Part shown: positions 21,109-31,579 of the stretch, piece by piece
How positions within the stretch are numbered: the stretch's first letter is position 1
Layout of the letters: the number at the start of each line of letters is the position of its first letter
Assembly (NCBI RefSeq): GCF_037126465.1
Contig: NC_088203.1
Coordinates: forward strand, 53,419,581 to 53,483,580
Length of the DNA stretch: 64,000 nucleotides
Reading direction: 5' to 3'
DNA from: Ornithodoros turicata
Lineage: Eukaryota > Arthropoda > Arachnida > Ixodida > Argasidae
Notes under the pieces: generated by a model
Told to the model about the DNA's origin: nothing
What the model saw: the letters and a program-made list of their open reading frames with translations, nothing else
Database searches by the model: none
Program-made: the position numbers and the translations under genes

Positions 21109-21320
21109 CAGGGCCGTCCCGAGGCAAGTTTGCGCCCGGGGCAGGGTAAACGTGAATCCCCCCTTCCTCACTGCGGTCAGAAGTTCGGTGAACAAAGAAA
21201 AGAAAACGGTCATTTGCACTGCAGATATAGTAAATAACCTCCCAGGGCCTGCCGTCCGTCGTCCTGACGAGGGCGCATGCGGCGGCTGCCCCCTCTCGCA
21301 CCCCCATAGGAACGGCCCTG
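21109..21320. mobile_element. Small hAT-like MITE
   Basis: Starts CAGGGCCGTCCC and ends GGAACGGCCCTG, with inner GCGCCCGGGGC and TGCCCCCTCTCGCACCCCC blocks. This is the layout of the very common CAGGGCCG MITEs. It is 212 bp with no coding capacity. Flanking octamers TGTTTCGG and GTGTTCGG agree at only five of eight positions, so the duplication, if real, has decayed. Confidence 0.6.
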
Positions 21321-21614
21321 GTGTTCGGCACCGCCTTTACAGTGTGCTTGGCCAAGGTTCTATTACAGGTTACATTTTAAACAAAACAAATTTTAAAGAT
21401 TCGCGCTCCATCTGCAGCCGAGGAAGCCCCAGCGATACATGATAACGTAAGCAAGGCACACGAATGGGAGCGTAGCCTAGGCTATTATCTCTGAGCTCGT
21501 CTGCTTCGGATTTGCACCGCAATACTGTAAACGTATTTTTATTCGCGATGTGCTAATTTTCGCGAGTCGCGGATTCAGTCATTTGCTAACTTATTCGCGG
21601 GTATTTAATTTCAC

Positions 21615-21870
21615 CCAGGCCTCGGTGGCTCAGTCGGTAGCGTGTTCGCCTTCTCATCCAGAGATTGTAGGTTCGAACCCGGCCAAGCACGCCAGCAACT
21701 TGGTGGCAGCGTACAAGTTGCTTAGACACGCCGTCTTCCGCGAGGGATGTCATCGCACGTTAAAGGACCCTCAAGTGGGCAAAAGCTGTGGCAAAAAAAG
21801 AACCGACCGCTGGGGCGTCGCTCATGATCTCAATTGTCTCGTGACGTAAACTCCCACTTATTAAATATTA
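21615..21870 (+). mobile_element. tRNA-derived SINE with 12-bp TSD
   Basis: The head (from 21618) is tRNA-like: a GGCTCAGTCGG A box at 21626-21636 and a GGTTCGAACCC B box at 21670-21680, the two internal RNA polymerase III promoter boxes. A unique body follows (GGATGTCATCGCACGTTAAA at about 21746) and an AT-rich TTAAAT tail. The insertion is bounded by ATTTAATTTCAC at 21603-21614 and 21871-21882. The layout resembles known hard-tick SINEs. It depends on a LINE for movement. Confidence 0.85.
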
Positions 21871-21882
21871 ATTTAATTTCAC

Positions 21883-22786
21883 GATTTCGGGGCTGCTCCC
21901 TTTCGCAAGATAAATAAGTCAAGCTGTGTTTGAAAGTATAATTTTTCGCAGATTTTTAGCGGTCGCGAATCTCGCGAAAATTAATACTTCGAGAGAAAAA
22001 AAAACACGTTTACCGTATTCTAAAAAAGTCATCGGCAGATACGCCGAATTTCGCTTAACAGTGTCAGTTCTAACGCGACTAAGTTGCGCGGAACACGGTG
22101 ATACGCTGGGTGTACGAACACGTCCGATGCTAGCCCGGAAGCGAGGTTCCACAACCCGATCACAGATTCTAGACGGCCTGCGGACGCCCTCTTAACTGCC
22201 CGCTGGTCGTCAAAGGCTCTCTACCGGCTCCGTAATTGGATTTGTCAGCGTGAAAAGGCGCTCACTGATTGGCCTTGTCCGAGAGGTGTTTATCCGATTT
22301 CCGGAGAAGAATTCCGGCATACTCTAGTGTGCACTAATTCGTGTCGGATTTTCGGCATTATTATCGGTTCTAGACAGGTTTTCGGTTATTAACAATTTGT
22401 GAGAACTGATGTCGAAAATGTTTTTGTCGTTTCATCAAAGGTGAACGAGAAGATGAAAACGATGAAGACGAGGGGAGTCCGTGCTATTATAGCCTCTCTA
22501 TGTGCGACATTTTTTTTAAAGAAAAAGAATACTTTCTAGCTCTGGTACATTCTGGACATTCACCATACTACAGTTTATGCACCACCTGATTATACGATGC
22601 CGGGACGCAAAACCTGATGCCCCGGTGAAAACTGTGTAGAAATGCAGTTTAAGATAAGTAGAACCAAGTGAACGGAAGTATTTTGAAAATAGGTTTTCGT
22701 GTTTTCAGTAACCAATCAGAACTCCCTTTCTGGGCACCCCTTCAGCTGGAGTACTTACGTGTGCAAAGCGATCAACCCCAGAAGGT
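21883..22786. other. Region downstream of the kinase exon, no other gene seen
   Basis: It probably includes the 3' UTR of the minus-strand kinase gene, but I found no clear polyadenylation signal on that strand. No other feature was recognised. Confidence 0.4.
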
Positions 22787-22989
22787 CTACATATCGTCGG
22801 CCTCTTTGTAGGGTGACTCAGCTGTGACGTCGAAATATCTGAAGAGAAACTCGAAAGTCGGCCGGTTTTCTGGTTCGCCGTCCCAGCATGTAAGCATAGT
22901 ATTGTACACCGAATCCGGGCATTCGCAACTGGGTTTTGGCATGCGAAAACCATGTTTAACTTGCTCCACAACCAGGCAATTGGCCATCC
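22787..22989 (-). CDS. Src-family tyrosine kinase, terminal exon
   Basis: Minus-strand exon preceded by a CTGTGTGCAG acceptor (intron phase 1). It encodes GMANCLVVEQVKHGFRMPKP, then CPDSVYNTMLTCWDGEPENRPTFEFL and a tail ending SPYKEADDM. This is the last part of a Src-type kinase domain (subdomains X and XI: W...P..RPTFEFL) and the C-terminal tail, whose tyrosine is placed like the Csk-phosphorylated inhibitory tyrosine of Src. The exon has no frameshift or stop and keeps the splice signal, so it looks like real host coding sequence. The preceding kinase exons should lie at higher coordinates but were not found within the window; a long intron filled with transposons is likely. The gene acts in membrane-proximal signalling by analogy with the family. 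Confidence 0.75.
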
Positions 22990-23976
22990 CTGCACACAGA
23001 ATGGTGATCAAAAGACGTACGTCATTTACGAAACACTTTTTTTGCTCAAAGGTAAAAAGGCTTCCTATTAAATGACTATGCCTGCTATAAATCACGACCG
23101 CTATCATCCTCGAGAAAGGGGCAGAGCATGACACAGTGAATGGACGTTCAATCATAATCCAAATGTCCAAAGTGTAAACAGAGCACGAGACCGATGCAAT
23201 ACAAGACCTTGGGAGTCCACTATGAAGAGTCATGGCTGTGCATTTTATGCTGCTCTGACACCACGAATGGCTCCAACTTGAATATCGGTGTGTATAGTAT
23301 GCATCGTGATACCAATCATTCCCTTGCATTGGGAACTTTGCAGAATGATTAACTGTTAGTCCCATGCACAACAACCCTTTTCTGGCTCCTCATACTTAGA
23401 TTACATTAGGTTAGATTAGAGAAGAAAATTGATTATGATGATTAAGTTTTTTTTGGCGCATTAGCGACGAAGGCCATAGGAGAAGAAAATTGAAAAAAAA
23501 AAAGAGTTGTTAGCCCCAACGGTGCCGGACTGGCTAGTCCAGTCCTTGTAATATGGGTGTCTAGGAAATAATAACTGAAAAATAAAAATCACCTATGAAC
23601 AGCAATCATCCCGAAATCAATCCCGGGTATACTGAGCGAAACTCAGGAACAAACAAGACCTCTAAAAAGAGAATGAGGACAAACCGACTGAGGGCAGCCT
23701 AAGCAAATGCCACTTAGGGTGCCCGCGTTCTCCTCCACCGTCGTCGTTGACAGGGTGGGAACCACTGATCTCTAGGTATAGATTCTTTCACTGTTTGCAA
23801 ACAACCGGCGCTCGACGCTGATTGGTTTCCCCGACTCGACTTCCGGGCGAATGACTCCCGCTCATCCACACGTGTTTGAAGTGCTGTGCAAGATGTGGGC
23901 TGTGTTCTTGTGACGCGCGCGATCTTTCCTATTGCGTTCACTGTGCTATTCACTGGGTTTGAACGTGAGTGGAGGC
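22990..23976. other. Non-coding, no named feature
   Basis: Probably the last intron of the kinase gene plus the left flank of the ISL2EU-like element. The open frames that extend the kinase exon upstream are intron read-through. An A-run lies at about 23495. Confidence 0.4.
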
Positions 23977-24413
23977 ATGTCTAGCACATATTCTAAGGGC
24001 CTCGACAGTGAGGCGCGGGATAAATATCACCAGAAGCTTTTATTTAGAGTCGAGGAGCTGCTCGACGCGTTGGACGCCGATGTCGTGCGTTTTTGCTTTT
24101 CTTTGTCCTGAAGGAACTTCCCACCTGTCACTGCAGCGGACATCTTTTTGTACCTCGTCGGTGGAGTGTGTTTCTACACGAAAGAACTGTTAAAAAGCTA
24201 CAAAACAAGTGATGCGTACAACGCATTTGTGAGTGGAAAGGTGAAGCGCGTTATGTCATTCAAAGTCCGCAAGCAAAGAGATAGCATTGTTCTCGTTGCG
24301 GCTTGTGAGCTGTGGAGGCCACCCAAGCTCTACGCAAGGAGTATCAACCGTGGTCTACTATCAAAGCTGACGGTTCTGTTGTGAGTGTACACTGCACTTG
24401 CATGGCTCGATAC
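23977..24413 (+). pseudogene. ISL2EU-type SWIM/YqaJ nuclease gene, exon 1
   Basis: ATG at 23977 opens MSSTYSKGLDSEARDKYHQK. After a stop the similarity shifts frame to IFLYLVGGVCFYTKELLKSY followed by AYNAFVSGKVKRV, and then to QPWSTIKADGSVVSVHCTCM before a GTATGT donor at 24414. This series (DIFLYL...YT.E.LKAYKS..AYN.FVSG.V, then PW.I...G.V..AHCTCMAG) is the N-terminal half of the accessory protein of ISL2EU DNA transposons. The HCTC is the start of a SWIM zinc finger. At least two frame breaks make it a pseudogene. Its later exons lie at 24854, 30077 and 41950. Confidence 0.65.
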
Positions 24414-24853
24414 GTATGTTAGTTAATGCGTGCCCTACACGACGTCAGGTAGCTTCGTGTGCCCGACCGTTCGATGTAAGGAAATTTCTCTTTTATTATC
24501 CTTTATTTCGTTCCTATCACGGTCTACCAAGCAGCCCTGCTTTTATCTATACCTAGGAAATTTCTGTCGGAGCTGAACCCAAAGGAAAAACAGTTTTGAA
24601 TAATGTTTATCCACGGTTTCAGTGACAAAGATCATGCGGGACTCAGACCCATTTCGAGCCCCTTGCTTTACTGACACGCATACCAGCATCCTGAGCTGTC
24701 GGGCTTTCTAGGCACTAAAAATCTCATAAATACATTAACTGCGTGAAGCAGAACCGGGGTTTGCTTACTAATGTCTGCCATGACGTTATCGCTTTGTCCT
24801 TTGTCTCTCTTTACTTCTCATGAGCGAAAATAGGGCTACACTGTTGATTTCAG

Positions 24854-24970
24854 CCTTGAAGAATGATGCTCGCATGTGGCTGCTCTACTGTACAGCGCAG
24901 AAGCCAGTGTAAGACATGAGCTAAACGATCCATCACCAACAGAGGTTCCATGTAAATGTAAATTCCATGC
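24854..24970 (+). pseudogene. ISL2EU-type SWIM/YqaJ gene, exon 2
   Basis: A TTGATTTCAG acceptor at 24844-24853 opens codons reading CSHVAALLYSAEASVRHELN, the C.H half of the SWIM finger and its helix. A TGA stands where the family has glycine-glutamate before CSHVA. The exon runs into the inverted-repeat arm of a Penelope-like element at about 24970, so its own 3' end is lost or displaced. Confidence 0.65.
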
Positions 24971-25267
24971 AACACAATTTTACCACCTGGGCTGACTTCA
25001 CTCGCAATTTCTTTTCCAGTACAACCGGTGTGAGGTGGGCGGTTTATATGCAAGTATAGAGATGCAAAGGATAGCCACACAGAAAAGTACAAAGTGAAAA
25101 TAAATATATTTATTCAAGCCTATAGTGCCGGTAATTATGTTGTGATTATGTGTGAAGGAGAAAAGCCCAGCCAAAAAACCTGAAGCACGAGAAACACAAT
25201 ACAATACACATAATAAAGAATATACTTATTACAGCTATGATGCAATAGCATTGAAGAGGTCTCTGCT

Positions 25268-25276
25268 ATCTCTTTA
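25268..25276. repeat. 9-bp target-site duplication, left
   Basis: ATCTCTTTA, repeated at 25581-25589, bounds the MITE at 25277-25580. Confidence 0.85.
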
Positions 25277-25580
25277 GAGTGTTGCTATATGCACGACGTC
25301 GTGCGCCAAAACCGGAAGTTGCTATATACACGACGCGCTTCTGACCCAACCGGCTGCACAGTCTCATGCCCGCACCACCTAGTGCGTGCCTGGGGGGGGG
25401 GGGCGGCGCCCCCCCCAGACCTCCCCCAATCTGTAAAACCTAAATTGACCTAACCTCACTATAGTGCGGTGCAAAAAAACCAATCCCGTCAACAGTCGCG
25501 TGGTTGCGCATGCGCAAAGCGCGTCGTGCGAATAGCAACTTCCGGTTTTGGCGCACGACGTCGTGCATATAGCAATACTC
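25277..25580. mobile_element. MITE with 9-bp TSD inside the Penelope-like element
   Basis: Inverted repeats of about 65 bp: GAGTGTTGCTATATGCACGA at the left, with its counterpart TCGTGCATATAGCAATACTC at the right. Both continue through GACGTCGTGCGCCAAAACCGG. A perfect 9-bp duplication ATCTCTTTA flanks it (25268-25276 and 25581-25589). Nine-base duplications fit Mutator-like or Merlin-like elements. The centre has a G-run and a C-run (about 25392-25420) that can pair. It has no coding capacity. Confidence 0.85.
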
Positions 25581-25589
25581 ATCTCTTTA

Positions 25590-26735
25590 TGGGTCAATTT
25601 GAAAAGATAGCCCTGGACTCTTTTCCAATTAAACCACTGATATTCCTCAGGTATATTGATGACATTTTTGTTATCTGGTCCGCTGACAAATCCTCACTAC
25701 TTCCTTCTTTGACCATTTCAATTATCTGCACAATCGTATCAAATTCACGTGAAATTGCTCCAACACACCAGTCACGTTTCTAGACGTCTCTGTTTACATT
25801 AAATCTGGGAAACTAGTTATAGGTCTATACAAGAAGCCTACCGACAAACGACGGTATTTTCATTTCAGTAGCCACCACCCGAACAGCCAGAAACGTAATA
25901 TTCCTTTTGGACAACTAACACGCGTTAAACGGATCTGCTGTAATACAGAGGATTTCCTTCAACATGCCAACGAGATGAGAGACGAATTTATAAAACGTGA
26001 TTATCCTGATAACCTCATAAATAATGCCCTCTCTAAAGCTATGACCCTAGATAGAGAAACCGTACTGTCCCGGGAGCCCAAGAAAGCACACAACAAGAGT
26101 TTTTTCTTTCATCGCTTCTTACAATCGCGCACTTAGTGACGTTAGACACATCTTTAAACGTCACCTTAACATACTTCACGCCGACGACAAACTTAAAGAA
26201 ATTATCCTTAATGCCCCTGGTATCGCATTCCTCAGGTCACGCAATATACGCGATCTACTCACTTCGTCCCGACACAACCAAGGTGCCCCCGGCTGCGCAC
26301 CCTGCAAAGGCTCTCGTTGCCAAACCTGCCATTTTATTGCTGCATCCACCCCGATCTCTAGCGCTGGTAATGATTTTAAGTTTAGTGTTAGACGAACCTG
26401 ACATTGTAATTCCTTCAACCTTTGTTACATGGTTGCGTGCGAACTATATACTCGTAACAAACAATACATCGGCGAAACTCGCAACACTATCCGCGAAAGA
26501 TTCTATGGGCACACATCGGATATCGTTAATAACCGCTCGACCCAAGTAGCGTTACATTTTAAACTCCCGGGACATGACCTAAACACTCATCTACTTATTA
26601 CCATCTTGGAATCCGGTTACAATAATGACATGAAACGAAAAAACCGATATTCCTATTTCATTTCAAAATTCCCAACCTTGCAACCGCACAGCATCAACGT
26701 GTATGGCGGCTCGCTGCAACACTTTAAACTCTGGA
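25590..26735 (+). pseudogene. Penelope-like RT and GIY-YIG endonuclease, truncated
   Basis: Starts inside the RT: the frame from 25589 has MGQFEKIALDSFP, then FLRYIDDIFVIW with catalytic YIDD at 25652-25663. A frame change near 25780 leads to FLDVSVYIKSGKLV and LYKKPTDKRRYFHF (thumb). Another near 26110 leads to APGCAPCKGSRCQTC. A further shift leads to the GIY-YIG endonuclease (KQYIGETRNTIRERFYGH, with YIGET from 26465) and its C-terminal extension (VYGGSLQHFKLW). The N-terminal RT half is missing. PLEs use this RT-EN protein for target-primed insertion. It is disabled by several frameshifts. Confidence 0.8.
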
Positions 26736-26829
26736 TTTCTTTCTTACTTTTTTTCTTGTTTGTTGCATATACGCCCCGCATTGCAGGTCTGCAATTTTTC
26801 ACACTTTACATAATCTTGCCCAAGCAGTA

Positions 26830-29120
26830 AACCAAGCACTCCGTACTATTTTCCCTGGGCCTGGAAGCTCTTTGCCAGCCAGGTGCTCCGTGCCCTCAAT
26901 CCTTCGCCCTTGATCCCTAATTCCCCGAACGTCTAAGGGTCTTTTTGTGCTTTGTACCTAACTGGCCGCTGTGTTCATTCATATGCTGTGCTACATCATC
27001 TGTATGTCTGCCCGAACTTGTCTAGCCACCTCCTTTGTAGTACATGTATTTGTATTCATTTCAACTCTCGCCCTCTACTCTTTTGCGACTTGGGTTTCAT
27101 ATATTCTTGATTATTTGTAACAGGTCCGCAAACTTAAAGAAGAGCAGCCTACGGCACGAAAGTCTTGTTTTCCGTAAATTAAACAGTTTAATGCTCTCAA
27201 CCGTTTTCTCTTTACTTGTGAATAGGTATCACACAGAAAGAATCAAACACAATATTTTTATTAACGGTAATCATACATATAACTTTTCAATGAATCAGAA
27301 TTAAAATGGAATAGCGCATTTAATCAAAAAAGATACGATTACAATACGATTACAATCTACCGACCTAATCTAACCAAATACTATGAAATGCAGTTTTCAT
27401 CATAACAAACACTAAAACCTTACTTTGATGGAGGTATCCAACACACAGAAAACAGGCACAGTACAAAGAGAAAAACCATCCTGCTCTTTTGCTACTTGAG
27501 CCCAGGTGGGGGTCACTCTCCCTCTCTCTCTCTATTTCACATTCTTTCCTACAAAGTGGGATATTCTCAAGATCGGTTTGCCAGTCAAGTTTGCACAGAG
27601 GCGAAATTTTTATTGATCAATTATCTCAAATAGATGCTAGCATTATTCGATTCTGAAGAACACAATAAGGATCGTATCAAAACAACCAGTAGCCAGCAAA
27701 AAACTAAGAAAAGACATCAATATCAGAGCAAACCGATTTTAGACAAACATTTTCTAAGCAAGCGAGAAATATTATGCTAACATCATCGATACAACACTCA
27801 AACAAAACGAGAAACATTACAAATTTAATAAATTCAAACTGACTAGCGCAAATGTAAGAATATAATCTGATTCTGAAGAACAGAGGAAAACAACAATAGC
27901 TAGCACTAATAGGGAAGAGTCAACAATATCTAAGTGGCACATTCTACAACACGTAACCAACAGCGGAAAATAATGTGTGAGTTGAAGCACTATAAAATCA
28001 CCCTCGCAATCTAAGCTAGGCGAACACTGAAATGCAATGCAAGTACTGACTATTGATCGTGTTGTGTTGTGTCAAATTATTTCCTTAAGCCTGCGCTGTT
28101 TATTTAATAAGAAGCTAATTAATTAAGAGTTCTGTCACGTTGGAACAAACATATGCAACTTAGCTTCCCTATTGTTCTAGAAATTTCTTACAGCACTTAA
28201 TAAGAAAGTCCCCGCTATATGATCATGTGGAAATTGTTAGTAGCAATGATAACGATCACGTCTCACTTTTTATAATAAAACTTTAATTTTAATAAAAATT
28301 TTAATAAAAAGTAATTTTGATTGTAATCGTGTTGATTAAGATTACCTTCTTTAACTAAATGGGGTGTCCTTTGTTATAGACTTCATCTCCTCTTGTGTTC
28401 GTATCGTCCCTCTGTATTCCTGTGGGCTTTCATGGTCACTGTTGTGCACAATTAATTACTTACATCTATCACAACTTGTAATTGAAATTAGAACCAGCTA
28501 TTGTTACTGTCGCAATGATGGTGATCACGTCTCAGACATTTGATAATAAAACTTGAAACTTTGATTGTTATCATACGGACTAAGAATGTCTTCTTTGATT
28601 AAAAGTCACGCCTGTTTCTCGTTTTGATAGAGCAATGTTTCACTATTACTTCCCTACGTGTAACTGTTGTTTGCGTGTTGGAGGATGTGTCGGTTTTGTT
28701 TCTCATATAGTGCTAGCTATTGATTGTGTTGTGTTGATTCGAATTATTTACTTACGTCTATGCTATTCACTTAATAAGAAACTGATTAATTAAATTTGCG
28801 TCATGTTGGAATAAGGCACATTCAACTTAGTTTCCCTATTGTGCTCGAAATTATTTACATCTATCGGAACTTGTAGTTGAAATTAAAACTCCACTACTGC
28901 AATGATGATGCTGACATATAGGAATATTAGACTTTTTATAATAAAACTTAACTGAACTATAAAAGTTAATAACTTAGTTGTTCTGATGGTAATCATATTG
29001 TTTAAGAATATCTTCTTAGATTAAATGTGCTATTTCATTTTAAATCCCATTCATTGAAAGCTTGTGTGTATCATTATCACTAATACAAAATATTGTATTT
29101 GATTCTTTCTGTGTGATACC
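26830..29120. repeat. AT-rich interior with three degenerate repeats of about 330 bp
   Basis: No gene was recognised. From about 28040 to 29030 the DNA repeats a block with TATTGATTGTGTTGTGTTG, TTAATAAGAAACTGATTAAT, AACTTAGTTTCCCTATTGTG, GCAATGATG and ATAATAAAACTT, in diverged copies near 28050-28400, 28490-28620 and 28720-29030. Open frames are short. Confidence 0.45.
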
Positions 29121-29309
29121 TCTTCAGTGCTATTGCATCATACCTGTAATAAGGATATTCCTTATTATGTGAACTGTATTGTATTGTGCTTCTTCTGTTT
29201 CAGGTTTTTGGGCTGGGTTTTTCTCCTTCACACAGTCACAACATAATTCCTGCCACTATTGGCTTTAATAAATATGTTTCAACTTTTACTTTTGTGTATG
29301 ATTGTCCAT

Positions 29310-29790
29310 TGCATGTCTATACTTGCATGCAAACCGCCCACCGCACAGCTGTTCTAGCGAGAAAAAAAAAAGCGAGTGAAGTCGGCCCACACGGAAAAAT
29401 CGCTGATGATGCCGGCCCAGGTGCGATGGTAGCATCGCTTGGCAGTTTTGCCAGCGTGCATGTCTATACTTGCACGTAAACCACCCAGCGGACAAGTGTT
29501 GTAGCGGAAAAAAATTACGAATGAAGTCGGCGCAGCCGAAAAAATTGTTAATGAAGACGGCCCAGGTGTGACGGTATCATCGCTTGGTGGGGTTGCCAGT
29601 GTGCATGTCTCTACTTGCGTATAAACCGCCTACCACACAGCTGCTGTAGGGGGAAAAAATACGAATGAAGTCGGCCCAGCGGAAAAATTGCGAATGAAAT
29701 CGGCCCAGGCGGGAAAAAAATTGCGATTGAAGCCGGCCCAGGCGGAAAAATCGCGAAAGAAGTCCACCCAGGCTGAAAAATGCGCAACGA
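29310..29790. repeat. Tandem repeats in the Penelope right tail
   Basis: A 145-bp unit (GCATGTCTATACTTGCA, then AAACCGCCC, GAAGTCGGCCCA and a TAGCATCGCTTGG-type end) occurs about 2.5 times at 29310-29640. A shorter unit of about 30 bp (GGCCCAGGCGGAAAAATCGC) follows about five times at 29660-29790. Confidence 0.7.
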
Positions 29791-30076
29791 TACGCGCAAG
29801 CGCAGCCCTCCGCCCACCGGTAAGTGCGCGTGTAACGCTTCGCCCACGCGCCACCACCCGCGCGCGGGAAAAATTCGCGACGACGTCGCCGACCTTATGG
29901 CAATGTTTGAGTTTCTCAACCATCGTATACTACTCTATCAGTTAGGTGTAACCTGCCTCCCATCCAGTATCCAAGATATCTGTCAAGGATAGTAATGGTG
30001 ACCATAATTTGGGCTATTCTAAGTACTCTTAGAATTCTAGTCTTGAACACCTGATGTGACTGTTGCGTTGGCTTAG

Positions 30077-30330
30077 TTTCTGCCTTATCTGCATAATTCT
30101 CACATGCACTCATTTGCGCCGAACACACGGGTGCTGAGCTTGATAACAGACAGCGAGGAAACAGGCTCTGCCCCGGAAGCTGTTGCCCATGGCCAGGAAA
30201 GACCAGCCAGGAACCAGATAGACCTTTCAGAGTTCTCCCTCTTTGCTATTTACAAAAATGTAGATATAGGAGCAGCCAAAGAAGTGCAGCTAGCTCCCGA
30301 GTGTTGCAGTGAAATTGAGAAGGATACCCA
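30077..30330 (+). pseudogene. ISL2EU-type SWIM/YqaJ gene, exon 3 (left part)
   Basis: After a GTTGGCTTAG acceptor the frame runs FLPYLHNSHMHSFAPNTRVL, then ITDSEETGSAPEA (acidic linker) and KEVQLAPECCSEIEKDT. This is the linker and lead-in helix before the YqaJ domain, where the family has C..IE..T..QS.S..W...R..RITAS. Coding stops at codon CA(C) at 30330. The continuation CATGGGCAATCAAAATCG lies 11.6 kb away, after 41949, beyond the inserted tnp2 transposon. With the duplicated CA counted once, the two parts join in frame. Confidence 0.75.
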
Positions 30331-30379
30331 CCCTTATGAAAATGAACTTTGCCTGTCAATTGACATTGTTTGGACATCC

Positions 30380-30690
30380 TTTGGGTTGTTTGGTATTTCT
30401 TTTGACTTTGACTTTCTTTGGACCAATGCCCAAACAAAATCTATAGACTACCTTTGGCTGTTTTTTGGTTTGACTTTCTTTGGCCGGCTGCCCAAACAAA
30501 ATCTATAGACCACCTTTGGCTGTTTTTTGGTTTGACTTTCTTTGGCCGGCTGCCCAAACAAAATCTATAGACCACCTTTGGCTGTTTTTTGGTTTGACTT
30601 TCTTTGGCCGGTTTGCCAAAACAAAATCTACAGACCATCTTTGACATTTTTTTGGTTTGACTTTCTTTTGCCTGTTGCCCAAAGAAAAGT
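30380..30690. repeat. 62-bp subterminal tandem repeat
   Basis: Four to five copies of a unit with CTATAGACCACCTTTGGCTG, TTTTTTGGTTTGACTTTC and TTTGGCCGGCTGCCCAAAC. Copy starts at 30441, 30503 and 30565 give a 62-bp period. Similar motifs in inverted form occur near the right end of the transposon (41790-41880). Confidence 0.85.
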
Positions 30691-31199
30691 TGTTGGCTAC
30701 CTATGGCTTATTTTGGTGTAATTTTGCCTGTGCCTTTGGATTGTTCTAAGATAATCTAGTGATACATTTCAGCTTTCCTTTAGTTTAAGTTTGTTCAGCC
30801 ACATTGGAAACCCCAACAATGTCTTTGGCTTAACTTCCCATGAACAGCCAAAATGTTTCCTGTAACAATCTTCCACCTTGAAGTAGACCGTACAAGTAAA
30901 AGGAAGGAATTGTACACAAAAACTTGACTGGATGTGAGCTAGTTAGCCGTCACTACACAAGCTTTTCCAGCTTGAGGACACAATTCTGCATGAACGTTAC
31001 CGTGTAAACTATTCCAACATAAGACATCTTCCGGCATGGATTATAGAGAAAAAAATCAAACTGAAGAGAAGTTGACCCTCATTACGCAAGCCATTCCAAG
31101 CTGACGGCGTATCCACCAAGCGCACCAAGCTGACGGAGCCATTTGGCACGACTTATGCACAGAAACCTGACCAAACAGAAGCTATAGGTCTCAGTAAGA

Positions 31200-31575
31200 G
31201 CCGTTCCAACATGAAGATACCGGCAAGAATTTTGCACAGAAACCTGACCGAACACATAAGCTAAGTCTGACTACTGATGCCGTTCCGACGGGAAGATACC
31301 CCGGCATGAACTTTGCACAGAAACCTGACCAAACATAAGCTAGGTCTCACTACTGATGCCATTCCAACGTGAAGATACCCCGGCATGAATTGTGCACCGA
31401 AACCTGACCGAACATAAGCTAAGTCTCACTACTGATGCCGTTCCAACATGAAGATACGCCGGCATGAATTGTGCACCGAAACCTGACCGAACATAAGCTA
31501 AGTCTCACTACTGATGCCGTTCCAACTTGAAGATACCCCGGCATGAATTGTGCACCGAAACCTGACCGAACGATA
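31200..31575. repeat. About 79-bp tandem repeat
   Basis: Five copies of a unit with GCATGAATTGTGCACCGAAA, CCTGACCGAACATAAGCTAA, GTCTCACTACTGATGCCGTT and CCAAC.TGAAGATACCCCG. Copies start near 31230, 31305, 31383, 31461 and 31540. Confidence 0.85.
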
Positions 31576-31579
31576 ATTT

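Larger units (their letters stand above)
24975..29900 (+). mobile_element. Penelope-like element bounded by inverted repeats
   Basis: The left arm (about 24975-25256) and right arm (about 29120-29420) are inverted copies. The left carries CACAATACAATACACATAAT and CCAGCCAAAAAACCTGAAGC; the right carries ATTATGTGAACTGTATTGTA and TTCAGGTTTTTGGGCTGG. Between them lie an RT and GIY-YIG remnant (25590-26735) and about 2.3 kb of AT-rich DNA. The right arm passes into tandem repeats of its own tail (29310-29790). The element sits in the intron between exons 2 and 3 of the YqaJ gene. Its outer limits are approximate and no target duplication was fixed. Confidence 0.65.

Noticed and set aside
21618..21690. 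Functional tRNA gene
   Set aside because: A and B boxes are present, but the anticodon arm does not pair well, and the body, AT-rich tail and 12-bp duplication show a SINE.
22990..23374. Upstream extension of the kinase exon frame
   Set aside because: It precedes the splice acceptor and does not match kinase sequence.
30331..30508. Continuation of the exon 3 frame into ENELCLSIDIVW
   Set aside because: It reads into the end and tandem repeat of the inserted transposon; the true continuation lies after 41949.
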